Assembly (NCBI GenBank): GCA_029204225.1
Contig: CM055102.1
Location: 19,404,688 to 19,468,687 of the forward strand
Source of the DNA: Diphasiastrum complanatum
Lineage: Eukaryota; Streptophyta; Lycopodiopsida; Lycopodiales; Lycopodiaceae
DNA length: 64,000 nucleotides
Reading direction: 5' to 3'
How positions within the stretch are numbered: position 1 is the first letter of the stretch; the number at the start of each line of letters is the position of its first letter. Below are positions 33,313 to 43,585 of the stretch, in pieces. The notes under the pieces were generated by a model that saw only the letters and a list, made by a program, of their open reading frames with translations, did not search any database and was not told where the DNA came from. A program made the translations under genes and the position numbers.

Positions 33313-34708
33313 AGTAGGAGTGAACTGTGACACCTCGCTGGGACACCTCAACAACCTAACTGAGCCACATCAATCACTCTCCTATGAGTCACTAATAGAC
33401 TCATCCAAATCTTCCATCATGAATTTTAGGTCTCTAAACCATTAATTATGACTCTAATACCATGAGGGCCCCAATCTCTAATAGCCATAATTAACTTAAT
33501 ATGGGACAAGGTAGGCCTATCAACCTTCTTACAAGACATTAATTCGAGATCGGTTCAATCATGAGAAAGCTATTGGACAAGAGGATAGTTTTGAGCATTT
33601 TTCAACTTGTAAAGCATTTTTTAATGTTGTGAATTTAGAGACAAGAAAGAATGGCTGGCTAGCTCAAATAGGAGAAAAACTAATGAAGAACTGTCAAAAT
33701 TGCTATTAGACTTTGGTTTTGTGCAGCAATGAGGACAATGATGAAGATGAAGGTAGCATGCAGACAAAACGAGCCACGACCAGAAGGACATCACCTACCA
33801 CCTCTTCACAACTGATGGATACTCAACAAGCATAATCACCACAAGTGCAATCAGTTGCTAGAAGATCCAAGTCTCAATCACCAATAAGGTCCTTGTAATT
33901 GATGAAATCACCCCCTCGCGTACAACAAGTAGTTGATTTTGTGGTAACAATTCAACAACAACCACATGCAACAAATTCAAGGGAGGGAGAAAGGGAGTGG
34001 CCTGTTATTACACAAGCAGAAGACACTTCACATGAAGCTGAGGCAGAAGACAAAGGCTCAGAAGACAGTTGGGCAATCCAAAGGGACTCAATCAAGATGA
34101 AAACCCCAGTCAAAAACCTCAGGTCCAGAGCACCGGGGAGATGAAGATCCTTCAGAAGGGGGAAGTACAAGTATTGGGTAATCAGTCTTCTCCTTTAACC
34201 ACTCCTACATCCACACCATCCACATTCCCATTAACTAGTCCTCTTGCCACAACACATGTGTCTACCTCCATGCCTATTATATCACCCACACTATCTACCG
34301 ATGCCACCACCACCACCCTACCTTCCATCTTTCTGTTTTTCACCATCTCATTATTCATCTGAAAAATTCCTATTCTTTTCATACTCTTGTAGTCTTATCG
34401 AGGTAGCTAAGAGGTCATTGCAGTGTCTTGCGGAGACCAACTACCACCTACATTGGTTGGTCAGCCATAAAGAAGATTTAAGAAAGTAGGTGAAGCAGCA
34501 AAAAGAGATAATAAAGAAACAAAAAATAAAAAATAAAGAGAAAGAACCAAAAGAGATCCAAGTTCAACTCCTCAAGTACCTGCTATTATAATGAAAAATA
34601 TGTGCAGCTGATCAAGGAGAGGGAGGCTAAAAACGCCAATACAACAAGAAAGATTGAGAAGCAAGACAATACATTGGCTGAGTCTCAACCTAAAGATGAC
34701 AGCGGGTC
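33313..34708. other. No recognised gene; low-complexity coding-like text
   Basis: Short frames such as 33899-34144 (Glu- and Lys-rich) and 34069-34362 (Ser/Thr/Pro-rich) look like decayed hydrophilic coding sequence, but I recognise no domain. CA/AC-rich text around 34200-34320 gives the Thr/Pro-rich frames. Confidence 0.4.
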
Positions 34709-35146
34709 TGCAGGACAAAGTGAGCTCCTCAACAAGTAAGTGGTGGTCAAAGCTCGACACTGCAAGGGTATAAGGCTGCAACTGTAGTACTGTCAGTTTC
34801 TTCACCCTCCCACCAAACCCCTCATCATGTTTTCTTACCATCATCAACCCATCTATCCAAATCTGTTTCTACTACCAATTTCATAACCCCCTTAGAGACT
34901 GATAACCCAAGGTTTGTGAAAGATGTTTGCAAGGCTGTCAGAATTAAAGACAACATTCAGAAAAAGAAGGAAAAATTAATGATTAGGCAGGGTGAAAACA
35001 TGGTCGTCCAAGTAATCAAGGATGAGATTCATGAGCTGGAGAAGCGTCTGGTTGAGCTACGGACACGGACTCCTCCCAATGAAGAGGAAATAAAAGAAGT
35101 GGATGATGAGCTCAATTTAACCAGGCGCATGCTAAATGCTAGCTGA
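34709..35146 (+). CDS. Unrecognised partial ORF: Ser/Thr-rich linker plus coiled coil
   Basis: A frame without ATG at its left end runs from about 34709, following a TGA. It is Ser/Thr/Pro-rich (LSVSSPSHQTPHHVFLPSST), then FITPLETDNPRFVKDVCKAV and a charged helical part (IKDEIHELEKRLVELRTRTP, NEEEIKEVDDELNLTRRML) that looks like a coiled coil. It stops at 35144. It may be the C-terminus of a host protein or of a transposon ORF. No promoter, start or partner exon was identified. Confidence 0.35.
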
Positions 35147-35552
35147 AATTTTGACATAAAAAATAGGACTAATTTAGGACAAAAAGTAGTTGTGGAATAT
35201 TTGATGAGCACCAAAATACTGTGAATTCAGCAAAAGTTGACTCAAAATATTGGACCAAACAGGGGTCCCAGCTTGTCCTTAAATTGTCTAGACACGTTCA
35301 TAATTAATAGGCAATAGACTTTTATAATGGTCATAAGAACTGTCAAAAATAGTTGGTAAATGACTAGTTTTTGTAAGACCGAGCAAAAAATGTCGGTCCA
35401 TGTAAAAAAAGATCAGCCCGCCTAAATGTGGCTAATCAGAAGTTTTACGGCCTTAAAATTGACCCAAATGTAAAAATACCGGCAACTCCTAGGACCCTTT
35501 GGATGTACTTATCAATATTTTGACTAATAGAAAAATCTCTTTGTTTCTCATA
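35147..35552. other. No gene seen
   Basis: AT-rich sequence ending in TTTGTTTCTCATAG, a good 3' splice-site-like end directly before the ATG at 35553. Confidence 0.4.
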
Positions 35553-35844
35553 GATGGCCAGTTCAGGTCCAAGATTGCTCTAGTCTATCATACAAGACGA
35601 ATCGGCAACTCAAAAAATCGAAATTGGATCACTTGAGCTATCAATGGAAAAATGGGCAGAAAAATTGGCGTGGCGGTACGTAATGGTCATTTATTGGGCA
35701 CTTGAGTATGGAAATCGACATCAGGCCCAACAAGCATGGGGAATTGTGAGTTTATGGCACGATCATCCAATATTACGATGGTTATTAGTGAAAGGAGTTG
35801 ACAATGGGAAAATTAAAGTTGAGGCCAAAAACCCCCTCTCTTAG
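35553..35844 (+). pseudogene. Unrecognised exon-like ORF with one stop
   Basis: ATG at 35553 reads MASSGPRLL, a TAG, then SIIQDESATQKIEIGSLELS and MEKWAEKLAWRYVMVIYWAL, with a Trp-rich tail (AQQAWGIVSLWHDHPILRWL) ending KNPLS and a stop at 35842. The text before the ATG is acceptor-like. The Trp/Tyr-rich, helical composition is unlike the copia and gypsy proteins nearby. I do not recognise it. Confidence 0.35.
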
Positions 35845-36566
35845 CAAGCATAAATTTTTTCCAAGAGAAATTGAGAATGGTAAATGGAACTTCACTTTTT
35901 GCAAAGTGGCTTGAATTATAGCTAGAATTATAAGATACTAGAATTATAGCTTGATAGCCCTTCACAACCTTTTAACAATAGGCACATGGGAAATAGGTGT
36001 TGAAGTGTCAACCTTTCAGTGGTTGGAAATCATGAGAATCATGGGTAATCAGTGACAAGAGCCACCTTTTGGCAAGTGTCAAAAGTTCTATGGCGAGGCA
36101 ATCATGCAAAGTCAAAAGTGAAAAATGGAAAGCATAATGAGGCATAGAAAATGTGAAAAGACAAAAAGTAAAAGAGGTCCACTAAACCCAAGACACATGG
36201 CAAAAGATACATGAAGTGAAAATCACAAGCTGGAAGGTGAAGGAATGGCAAGATGAAAGGCAAATTATAGTCTATGCCTATAAAATGAGGTGAGGTGTGG
36301 ATATGAACAACACTAGCACTTGTTATTGGTAAAGACTCTCTAGCGCCTCTCCATCTCTTTGTGCAAAGATTATTGTAAAAATGTGTGAGAGAAGTTGACA
36401 AAATTTCCAGATTTCACACGTGTGGGGAATGTCCACAAGTATGATGGATCTTAATTAAGCTTTGTGATTGTACAAAGCCGAGTCCTTGTGGTTCTTATTT
36501 CATGGAAAATAAAGGATAAGTGAAGGTGGTATTCATTCTATTCTACTCACCTATGGTTCTCTTTCT
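35845..36566 (+). other. LTR-like region with TATA box and CACACGTGTG
   Basis: CTATAAAATG at 36278-36287 is followed by CACACGTGTG at 36415-36424, the same order and spacing class as in the LTRs of elements A, 2 and C. No matching second LTR, terminal repeat or primer site was seen, so it may be a diverged solo LTR or a fragment. Confidence 0.4.
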
Positions 36567-37074
36567 TTGATTGATGATGTATCTTGCTTAGTTGAGATTT
36601 GCTTATCTCAAAGATCAAGTAAAACTATTCTAGTTTTGAATGAAGTCTTTAGTTTGGAATTAATTCTTGTCATTCGTGACTTGATTATGTTTCCAAAACA
36701 TCTAAAAAGCAAGATATTGTACCATCATTTGTATGCTCTTAAATTGAGTGAGAGCAACTATGAGTTTAGTACTTATAGTTTGAAAAAAGGAGTTTTTTCA
36801 TGTTTTGAGGCATATTGTGAACTTCTTTTGAGAGTGAGTGAAACATCCAATGAGGACACTTACATCCTTAAGAAAGCATTTAGCCTCAATTTGATCAAGT
36901 TTGAGTATGGTTCAAGATTAGATCCTTTGTGGATAGAGTTCATAGTGATTGGACTAATAAAGCTAGTGTGCTTAATCTTGAATATTTCTCAAGATATAAT
37001 CTTAATCTATATGATCTTTATGGTCATTATGAGGCTTGGAGGCCTCATATTTTTCAGATTTTGTTGCAGCCAAC
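36567..37074 (+). CDS. Unrecognised ORF cut by family B composite
   Basis: The frame is open from 36567 (a TTG; no convincing ATG start) for about 170 codons, containing VFSLELILVIRDLIMFPKHL, SESNYEFSTYSLKKGVFSCF and SNEDTYILKKAFSLNLIKFE. It runs into the LTR at 37075, so whatever it was is interrupted by that insertion. Right of the composite, at 42850, I see no clear continuation. No domain is recognised, and it may be noncoding. Confidence 0.25.
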
Positions 37075-37348
37075 ACTTAGAATTTGCTTTGCATAGGAAC
37101 ACAGATCATGCTACACAGTAACACAGACAGAAAACACTCTCCACAACTAGCTCACATAGCAACTGTATTTCACAAAATGAAATTACGTTGTACATATAGT
37201 TATTCGCTCAGGCAACCCATGCATGACCCAGGTTGTCGTTGGCGGGACGCGTATCCCGTCGACTTGCCTCGTGGCGAGGCCAACTGATCCTTATCCACTG
37301 ATAGGACTCACAATACAGTAACACAGTGATTCTACTTTAATTCTAACT
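37075..37348 (-). repeat. Family B LTR 1 (3' LTR of Y)
   Basis: 274 bp. Contains two short GC-rich stem-loops (near 37244-37259 and 37266-37280) in otherwise AT-rich DNA. The polypurine tract (plus-strand CTCTCCCTT, 37349-37357) follows on the right. Confidence 0.9.
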
Positions 37349-37427
37349 CTCTCCCTTAAAGTAGAGTCTACTTTTTATACAGTCATATACATAGCTTTAA
37401 AGTCAACAAACTTTAAGTATAGAAATC

Positions 37428-38679
37428 TTTGATCTAAACTTATCAAACTTTTCTTCAGTAAGTGGCTTAGTGAAAATATCAGCTAGTTGTTCTTCTGTGC
37501 TACAATGAACAACATGAATTTCATGACTCAGCAGCCTCTCACGTATAAAGTGATACTAAATCTCAATGTGTTTAGTTTTCGCATGGAACATTGGATTCTT
37601 TGCTAGCTGAATGCCACTCTGACTGTCGCTATGTAAAGTCGTGGGATTTTTCTGCTTCATGCCAACTTCTTCCAGGATTTGTCTCAACCATATAGCTTCC
37701 TGTGCTGCACTACACATTGCCTTATACTCTACTTCTGTGGTGGAAAGAGCAATTGTACTTTGCTTCTTACTAGACCAGGAAAAGCAACTACCACAAAACT
37801 GGAATACATACCCTATGGTGGATCTACGATCATCATAGTCACCTTCCCAATCCGCATCCACATAGCCACACAACTCAGGTAAACCATCATGCTTCATGTA
37901 AATCAAGCCATACTCTGAAGTGCCTTTCACATAACGCAAAATGCGTTTAGCTGCCTTCCAATGCGTTTCCGTAGGTGCTGCCATAAACTGACTTACAATG
38001 CCAACAGCATAGCATATATCTGGTCTAGTCATGGTAAGGTAAAACAAGCTCCCTATTACCTGTCTATATAGCGTAGCATCAAATGACTATGTCTCGTCAA
38101 GCTTAGAAAGCTTTTTACCTTGTTCAATAGGAGTATTCACTGGTTTGCAATCCTGCAACCTAAACCTGTGTAGCAACACTTTGACATACTTCACTTGTGT
38201 TAAACCCACTTCGTGTCCTTTTTGCCACACCTCTATTCCAAGGCAATAATGCATCAGACTGAGATCTGTCATCCCGAATTGTTCCATGAGGTCATTCTTG
38301 ATCTTATCTATCATCTCTTGATTATTTCTCGTAATGATCAAGTCATCAACATAAAGAGCAATCAAAGCAACCATACCATCAAAGCATAAGACATATAGAT
38401 TTGGATCAGAATGTGTTCTCACCATCCCCTTTGAACGAAAGTAGGCATCAATCTTGTTATACCACGCACATGGTGCTTGTTTAAGAACATAAAGTGTTTT
38501 CTTCAAGCGACATACTTTATTTTCCTATCCCTTCGCTACAAAGCCTTCAGGTTGATCCATGAACACTTCTTCTTCTAACATTTAGAAAAGCAGATTTCAC
38601 ATCCATCTGATGCAAAGGCCAACCAAAATGTGAAGCTAAAGCAACAAGTAGACGTAGAGTATTCCACTTACAAACCGAC
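37428..38679 (-). pseudogene. Element Y RT (YVDD present) and RNase H
   Basis: Minus strand. From 38679: WNTLRLLVALASHFGWPLHQ and MDVKSAFLN, then a break near 38580. RT continues at 38506 (KKTLYVLKQAPCAWYNKIDA) with the catalytic YVDD encoded at 38342-38353, then QFGMTDLSLMHYCLGIEVWQ. A stop at about 38086 separates RNase H: YLTMTRPDICYAVGIVSQFM, CGYVDADWEGDYDDRRSTIG, KKQSTIALSTTEVEYKAM and SDSQSGIQLAKNPMFHAKTK to 37556, where a stop precedes the last part with ADIFTKPL near 37460. This is the only family B copy with an RT core in the window. Confidence 0.85.
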
Positions 38680-38682
38680 GAG

Positions 38683-38957
38683 CATCGAGAGAAGTTCAAT
38701 AAAGTGGGTGTTGCAAGAGCAAAGAATGAATGGAGTAAGAGAGCCCAATACAAAATTGTACAGGTTGAATGCTACAATCAACGGGCAACATGGACTTGTA
38801 TCATCCATTCCTTCGCAAACTGAGTTGTGGCACAAGAGGCTTGGTCACTTGAACTTGGGAAACCTCAGTTTGATGAGAAAATTGGAGATGGTAACAGGAC
38901 TGCCTACCATAGAAGATCACTTGAAATCGATGTACGAATCTTGTGTATATGGACAAT
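38683..38957 (+). pseudogene. Inverted and permuted pol piece inside element Y
   Basis: Within the minus-strand element, this 275-bp piece reads on the plus strand. It holds a short integrase piece (about 38689-38721, matching B1 29638-29672) followed by the protease/integrase junction (about 38728-38957, GVREPNTKLYRLNATINGQH, ELWHKRLGHLNLGNLSLMRK) that matches B1 29409-29630. In B1 the two pieces occur in the opposite order, so the segment is inverted and permuted. The rest of protease and integrase is missing from Y. Confidence 0.8.
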
Positions 38958-39802
38958 GCACTCTCACTCTCATCGACAAGGTTACCTGCTTGTTTTGGTT
39001 TCCCCTTGTCTTGTTCCACCAGGAATTTGCGACATTCACTCTTCCAATGGCCTTTTTTACCACAATGGAAGCACTTGTCTTTCTTCTTAGTTTTGCTGGA
39101 AGATCCCTCATCCTCCTGAGACTTGGCAAATTGTTGCTTAGACTTCTTCTTGCCCTTGCCTTTGCCTTGTTTTTGGCATGTCGCAAGTGCCTGATCGTCA
39201 GTATTTTGACGTCTAGCTTTCACCATTTCTCGTCGCTGCTCTTCCTGTATCAAGATTCATGTGAGCTCATCAAAGGTTGGCAATCTTTCTCTTGATGCTA
39301 TTCTGCTCACAAACATCTGATAGGGTTCTGCAATGCCGCATAATGCATTATGCACCAGCTCCACATCACGTATGCGCTCTCCAATAGAATGCAGTTCATC
39401 TCTCATTGTCTTGATTCTGGTCATGTACGTCTGAATGTGCTCTCCTTGTTCCATGCGGGCACTATTCAACTTTGACTTCAGAAACATGATTTTTGACGGA
39501 TTTGACATCTCGAATTGCTCCTTTAGCACATCTCATGCCTGTCTGGGTGTAATAGCATCACAAATGTGCGTAATGATGTGATCCTTCACTAACAAGTTAA
39601 TGAAGGTCAAAGCTTTTCTCATCTTTTTGTCGAACACTTTGATGTCTGCTTCATTTGGCGGCCTTCTCTCATCACCTGTGATGACTTCCCACACATCTTT
39701 CTCCATCAGTATGTTTTTCATTTTGAATTTCCACACTACATAGTTGGAAATCCCGTCCAATTTGCTACTTTCACTCATAATGGACTCTCCCATGTTTGCC
39801 AT
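38958..39802 (-). pseudogene. Family B copia gag, element Y
   Basis: ATG at 39802 begins MANMGESIMSESSKLDGISN. A single frame covers gag to 38958 with only two stops (39530-39532, where Trp codon TGG became TGA, and 39254-39256). It includes MTRIKTMRDELHSIGERIRD, IASRERLPTFDELT, a Lys-rich KGKGKKKSKQQFAKS stretch and the complete zinc knuckle CFHCGKKGHWKSECRK. It ends where the inverted segment begins. This is the best preserved family B gag here. Confidence 0.88.
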
Positions 39803-41106
39803 CGCAAAACTGCTTGAAACTTCTGCCTTAGACTAAGAGCAGTATGTCGAGGCCACCAGTGATGTCAGAAGTTGAAAATAATGACCTGCACTTTTTTTTC
39901 TTACCAGGCCACTCGCCGCTTTTCCACCAATTTGAAAGCCAAATCGGCGTCGCCTTCCGAAATGCACTCAGTCGTCAACTCCCAGCAATGTGCTCAGTGG
40001 AATGGTGAAACTACTTATGGCGTACTCTGAACACTTTCTCCGCTGCCACCACTCTGTTTTGTTGTACCGTACTTGCAGGTACAGTCCGGGTGCCCTTCGT
40101 TTGGAGGTTATAGCCTTTCGTTTGGGTCAAAACGGGCAAAGGACCCAAAAAAATAGGGATTTTTCTAGCTTTTGAATTGTTTCTTCACTTTGAAGAAACT
40201 TCACTCTTCACTTGTGAAAGAACCCAACTCAACTTTCAGTATGAAAATTTTTAATGAAGTTGAAGGCCAGAATGCACTTCAATCCTTCGGGGCCCTATTC
40301 AAAGCTCATCCAATGGCTGAACCAAATCTTGTGGTTCAAATTTCTCTCCCATCACAAATTCTGGACCATTGATTCATTTGACACCTCATCTAAAGGTTCA
40401 AAATACATCTGGGCATCAAACCATACTCCTGCAGACGCTATGGTCTTTAGTACACTAAGCTGTTTATCGCGTTGGGTGCACGAACAGCCCGCGACCTCCC
40501 TGCCTGCGGCCGCGCCTCCCTTCTCTGATAATTATCAGATTAAGCTCTCTTGTGGATCGTTTTGAGCACGATCTGAGGCCTGGAGCAGGGTCGCCCTACT
40601 GAATCCATGATTGTAGAGTGTTCAATCAGAAAATTCTATGGAGAAACGGTGATTTTAGCTCACCTTGACAAAGTGGCTTTTTCACCTTTTTACTGCAAAT
40701 CTGCTAGGTTAACTGTCTGGAGACAAATCTCTAACATAAATCTTAGAATCTCTCCATGGCTGATTGACAGTGTGATTAGCTTCCTTCTTGTCCTTACGAC
40801 ATCCAAAATGGTGCACAAACAGCAAAGAAATCACCAGTTATGTATAAAAACCGTAACCCCAAGTCCGGTTTCAATTTTCAGCTGGCTTCGAAATTGTCAA
40901 TTTTTCACCAAATTTTTCCCTGTCTGATGCTATGCATAGGCTAATAATCCCTCTGCTGAGCTTAGCAAGCCTCTATAAATTAGAAACCGTGCACCAGTGC
41001 TTCTCTTTCCATCTTCAACCTGCCGTAAAACCCCGAACTCTCAGAAGACAGTTCTCCCGAAGCTCTCTTCAACGGCGACACTGTATTGTGTACACTCCAT
41101 GTACAA
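39803..41106 (-). other. Long untranslated leader of element Y
   Basis: 1.3 kb between primer site and gag, matching 23043-24306 in the truncated copy and, in part, 42083-42557 in X. No coding text on the minus strand. It is unusually long for a copia leader. Confidence 0.75.
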
Positions 41107-41117
41107 CTCTGATACCA
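41107..41117 (-). promoter_or_regulatory. Primer-binding site of element Y
   Basis: Plus-strand CTCTGATACCA, i.e. TGGTATCAGAG on the minus strand, directly adjoining the middle LTR. Confidence 0.9.
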
Positions 41118-41393
41118 ACTTAGAATTTGCTTTGCACAGGAACACAGATCATGCTACACAGTAACACAAACTGAAAATCACTCTCCTCAACAAGCTCATA
41201 TAGCAACTGTATTTTTCAAAATGAAATTACATTGTACATATAGTTGTTCACTCAGGCAACCCATGCATGACCCAGATTGTCGTTGGCGGGACGCGTGTCC
41301 CGTCGACTTGCCTCGGGACGAGGCCAACTGATCCTTATCCACTGATAGGACCCATAGTACAGTAACACAGTGATTCTAACTTTAATTCTAACT
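41118..41393 (-). repeat. Family B LTR 2 (shared middle LTR)
   Basis: 276 bp. It serves as the 5' LTR of Y and sits at the 3' end of X. Stem-loops CGGGAC-GCGT-GTCCCG and GCCTCG-GGA-CGAGGC are perfect here. Confidence 0.9.
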
Positions 41394-42082
41394 CATAGCT
41401 CTCCCTGGCTAGATGATCCTGGAAAGTCATCCATGTCGCGGCTCTCCAACAATCTCTCAAACCACTTAGAGAGCTTCCTGTCAAGTGATCGGCTTCCTGG
41501 TGAAAATGTATCCCACGGTATATCCTTCTCCTTGCGTTTGTCACCTGCAACTTCAATCTTTTCTTGCACCAAAAGGTCTGTCCCTACCTCTCCAACCTGT
41601 CTCTTGAGGTTGAGTAGTAGTATCTTGAGATGTATCCTCATGTTCATCACTCGGAAGGTCAATGAATGGATCATCATCAGGTGGTATCCTCATTATACCA
41701 TCTTTCCCATTGGATGTGTCTATCTTCTTAGCATCCTCGTCTTCATACATCTTGGATTCATCAAAGATAACATCACGGCTTATATGGATTTTGTTTTCCA
41801 CTGGATCAAAACATCTATAGCCCTTCACACGATCATCATAGCCTAGGAATATGCACTTGATAGCTTTTACATCAAGTTTATGTCTTTCTTCCTTAGGAAT
41901 GTGTACAAAGGCCTTAATTTCAAAGATTCGCAAGTGGTTCACCTTTGGCTTCTTCTTCGTGAATGTTTTCTCAGGTGTTATCTTTGGTATGGCAATGGTA
42001 GGACTTCTATTTTGAAGATAGACTATCGTGATACATGCTTCTGACCAAAAATCTTTTGGTAGTTTCATCTCAGCTAGCATAG
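41394..42082 (-). pseudogene. Element X integrase C-terminal half and linker
   Basis: Minus strand from 42080: MLAEMKLPKDFWSEACITIV, VNHLRIFEIKAFVHIPKEER, CIFLGYDDRVKGYRCFDPVE and HISRDVIFDESKMYEDEDAK, then the linker to RT with FERLLESRDMDDFPGSSSQG near 41420. RT, RNase H, gag, protease and the integrase core are all absent. The linker runs directly into the LTR at 41394 through a purine-rich CCAGGGAGAGCTATG stretch that resembles the normal polypurine tract. Confidence 0.85.
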
Positions 42083-42557
42083 AGTTCTGTGGAGAAATGG
42101 TGATTTTAGCTCAACTTGACAAAATGACTTTCTTCACCTTTTACCGCAAATCTGCTAGGTTAACTGTCTGGAGACAAATATCTGACATAAACCTCAGAAT
42201 CTCTCCATGGCTGGTTGACAATGTGATTAGCTTCATTCATGTCCTTACGGCATCGAAAACGATGCACAAACAGCGAAGAAATCACCAGTTATGTATAAAA
42301 AAAACCGTAACCCCAAACCCGATTTCAATTTTTAGCTGGCTTCAAAATTGTCAATTTTTCACCAAATTTTTCCCTATTTGATGCTATGCACAGGCTAATA
42401 ATCCCTCTGTTGAGCTTGGCACGCCTCTATAAACTAGAAACCGTGCACCAGTGCTTCTCTTTCCGTCTTCAACCCACCGTAAACCCCGAACTCTTAGAAG
42501 ACAGCTCTCTCGAAGCTCTTTTCAACTGCGATGTTGTACTTTGTACACTCCCTGTAC
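42083..42557 (-). other. Partial leader of element X
   Basis: Matches about 475 bp of the Y leader nearest the LTR, then jumps at about 42083 straight into integrase sequence. Confidence 0.75.
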
Positions 42558-42570
42558 GGCTCTGATACCA
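42558..42570 (-). promoter_or_regulatory. Primer-binding site of element X
   Basis: Plus-strand GGCTCTGATACCA adjoining the LTR at 42571. Confidence 0.9.
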
Positions 42571-42844
42571 ACTTATAATTTGCTTTGCACAGGAACACAG
42601 ATCATGCTACACAGTAACACAGACAAAAAACACTCTCCACAGCAAGCTCACATAGCAACTGTATTTTTCAAAATGAAATTACACTGTACATATAGTTGTT
42701 CACTTGGGCAATCCATGCATGACCCAGGTTGTCGTTGGTGGGATGCGTGTCCCGTCGACTTGCCTTGTGGTGAGGCCAACTGATCCTTATCCACTGATAG
42801 GACCCACAGTATAGTAACACAATGATTCTACTCTAATTCTACCT
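42571..42844 (-). repeat. Family B LTR 3 (5' LTR of X)
   Basis: 274 bp. Its outer end reads AATTCTACCT instead of AATTCTAACT, then CCAAC. The stem-loops are kept with substitutions that partly preserve pairing. Confidence 0.88.
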
Positions 42845-42905
42845 CCAACTTCATGCATGTGGACTTTGCAAACCCAGAATCGACATTAGGCATGGAGGAG
42901 GCACA

Positions 42906-43572
42906 TATTAAAAATTCACAATTCTAGCTTGACTAGTTTTGGTCATATGACTTGTAAATAGTTAGATGGTCATGATGTGGCTTGTCACACATGCCAAATA
43001 GCATAGGATTCCATTCATAAGGATGCTCTCAAGTAGACTTAAGTGTTAGGACCTTTGGAATGAGTCCAAATTATGCTTAGATACAAGAGAGAAAAAATAG
43101 GAGATATTTTTGATAATTTTTGCATTGTTGACCAACCCTAATTTGGTAGGGATGAAAGATCCACCAAAATTAGCATTAGGGATAGGTTTAAGGCTACTCA
43201 TACCTGCCCAAAACTGTGATGGATCATATATATATAGGTGATGATATCTCACCAAAATCAATCAAGCAATTTCATGATTTTTCTCTCATAATGGTGCAAT
43301 TGCTCTCTATGTTCATAATTGTTTGAGTTCTTGTGATTACGAATGATTATAGGATTGAATGTAGGTCTAGTTTATAGTACTCAGACTGCGGGAGGCCGTA
43401 CTTTCACACGTGTGAAGGCTTCTTTAAGGATTTGGGCCATTTAATGAGGTTCAAGCATAGATTTTTGATGGATTTTGATGGTCCAACTTGTGCTAATCTT
43501 ATGAGATCATAATCTATTGTTTCCCTCATCATTTCAAGTGTTTTAAGATCCTTATTTGCTGTAATTTTTACA
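42906..43572 (+). repeat. 5' LTR of element C
   Basis: About 667 bp, ending AATTTTTACA against the primer site. The left edge is inferred from a degenerate partner (TATTAAAAATT) and from CTTGACTAGTTTTGGTCAT, like the LTR starts of A and 2. AT-rich TATA region at 43226-43236 and CACACGTGTG at 43405-43414. Confidence 0.7.
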
Positions 43573-43585
43573 TGGTATCAGAGCC
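43573..43585 (+). promoter_or_regulatory. Primer-binding site of element C
   Basis: TGGTATCAGAGCC immediately after the LTR, complementary to initiator tRNA-Met. Confidence 0.93.

Larger units (their letters stand above)
37075..42844 (-). mobile_element. Three-LTR composite of two family B copia elements (X and Y)
   Basis: Three LTRs of 274, 276 and 274 bp in the same orientation bracket two different internal regions. Y (37349-41117) has RNase H, RT, an inverted pol piece, gag and a long leader. X (41394-42570) has only part of pol and part of the leader. They share the middle LTR. CCAAC flanks the whole unit (37070-37074 and 42845-42849), while no duplication flanks the middle LTR. The LTR termini are AGTTAGAATT...AATTCTAAGT on the minus strand, not TG...CA. 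Recombination between two elements, or a multimeric insertion, explains the layout. Neither half is functional. Confidence 0.88.

Noticed and set aside
38630-39295. 221-aa plus-strand ORF across element Y
   Set aside because: It joins the inverted pol piece to antisense gag; only 38683-38957 is genuine coding text in that orientation.
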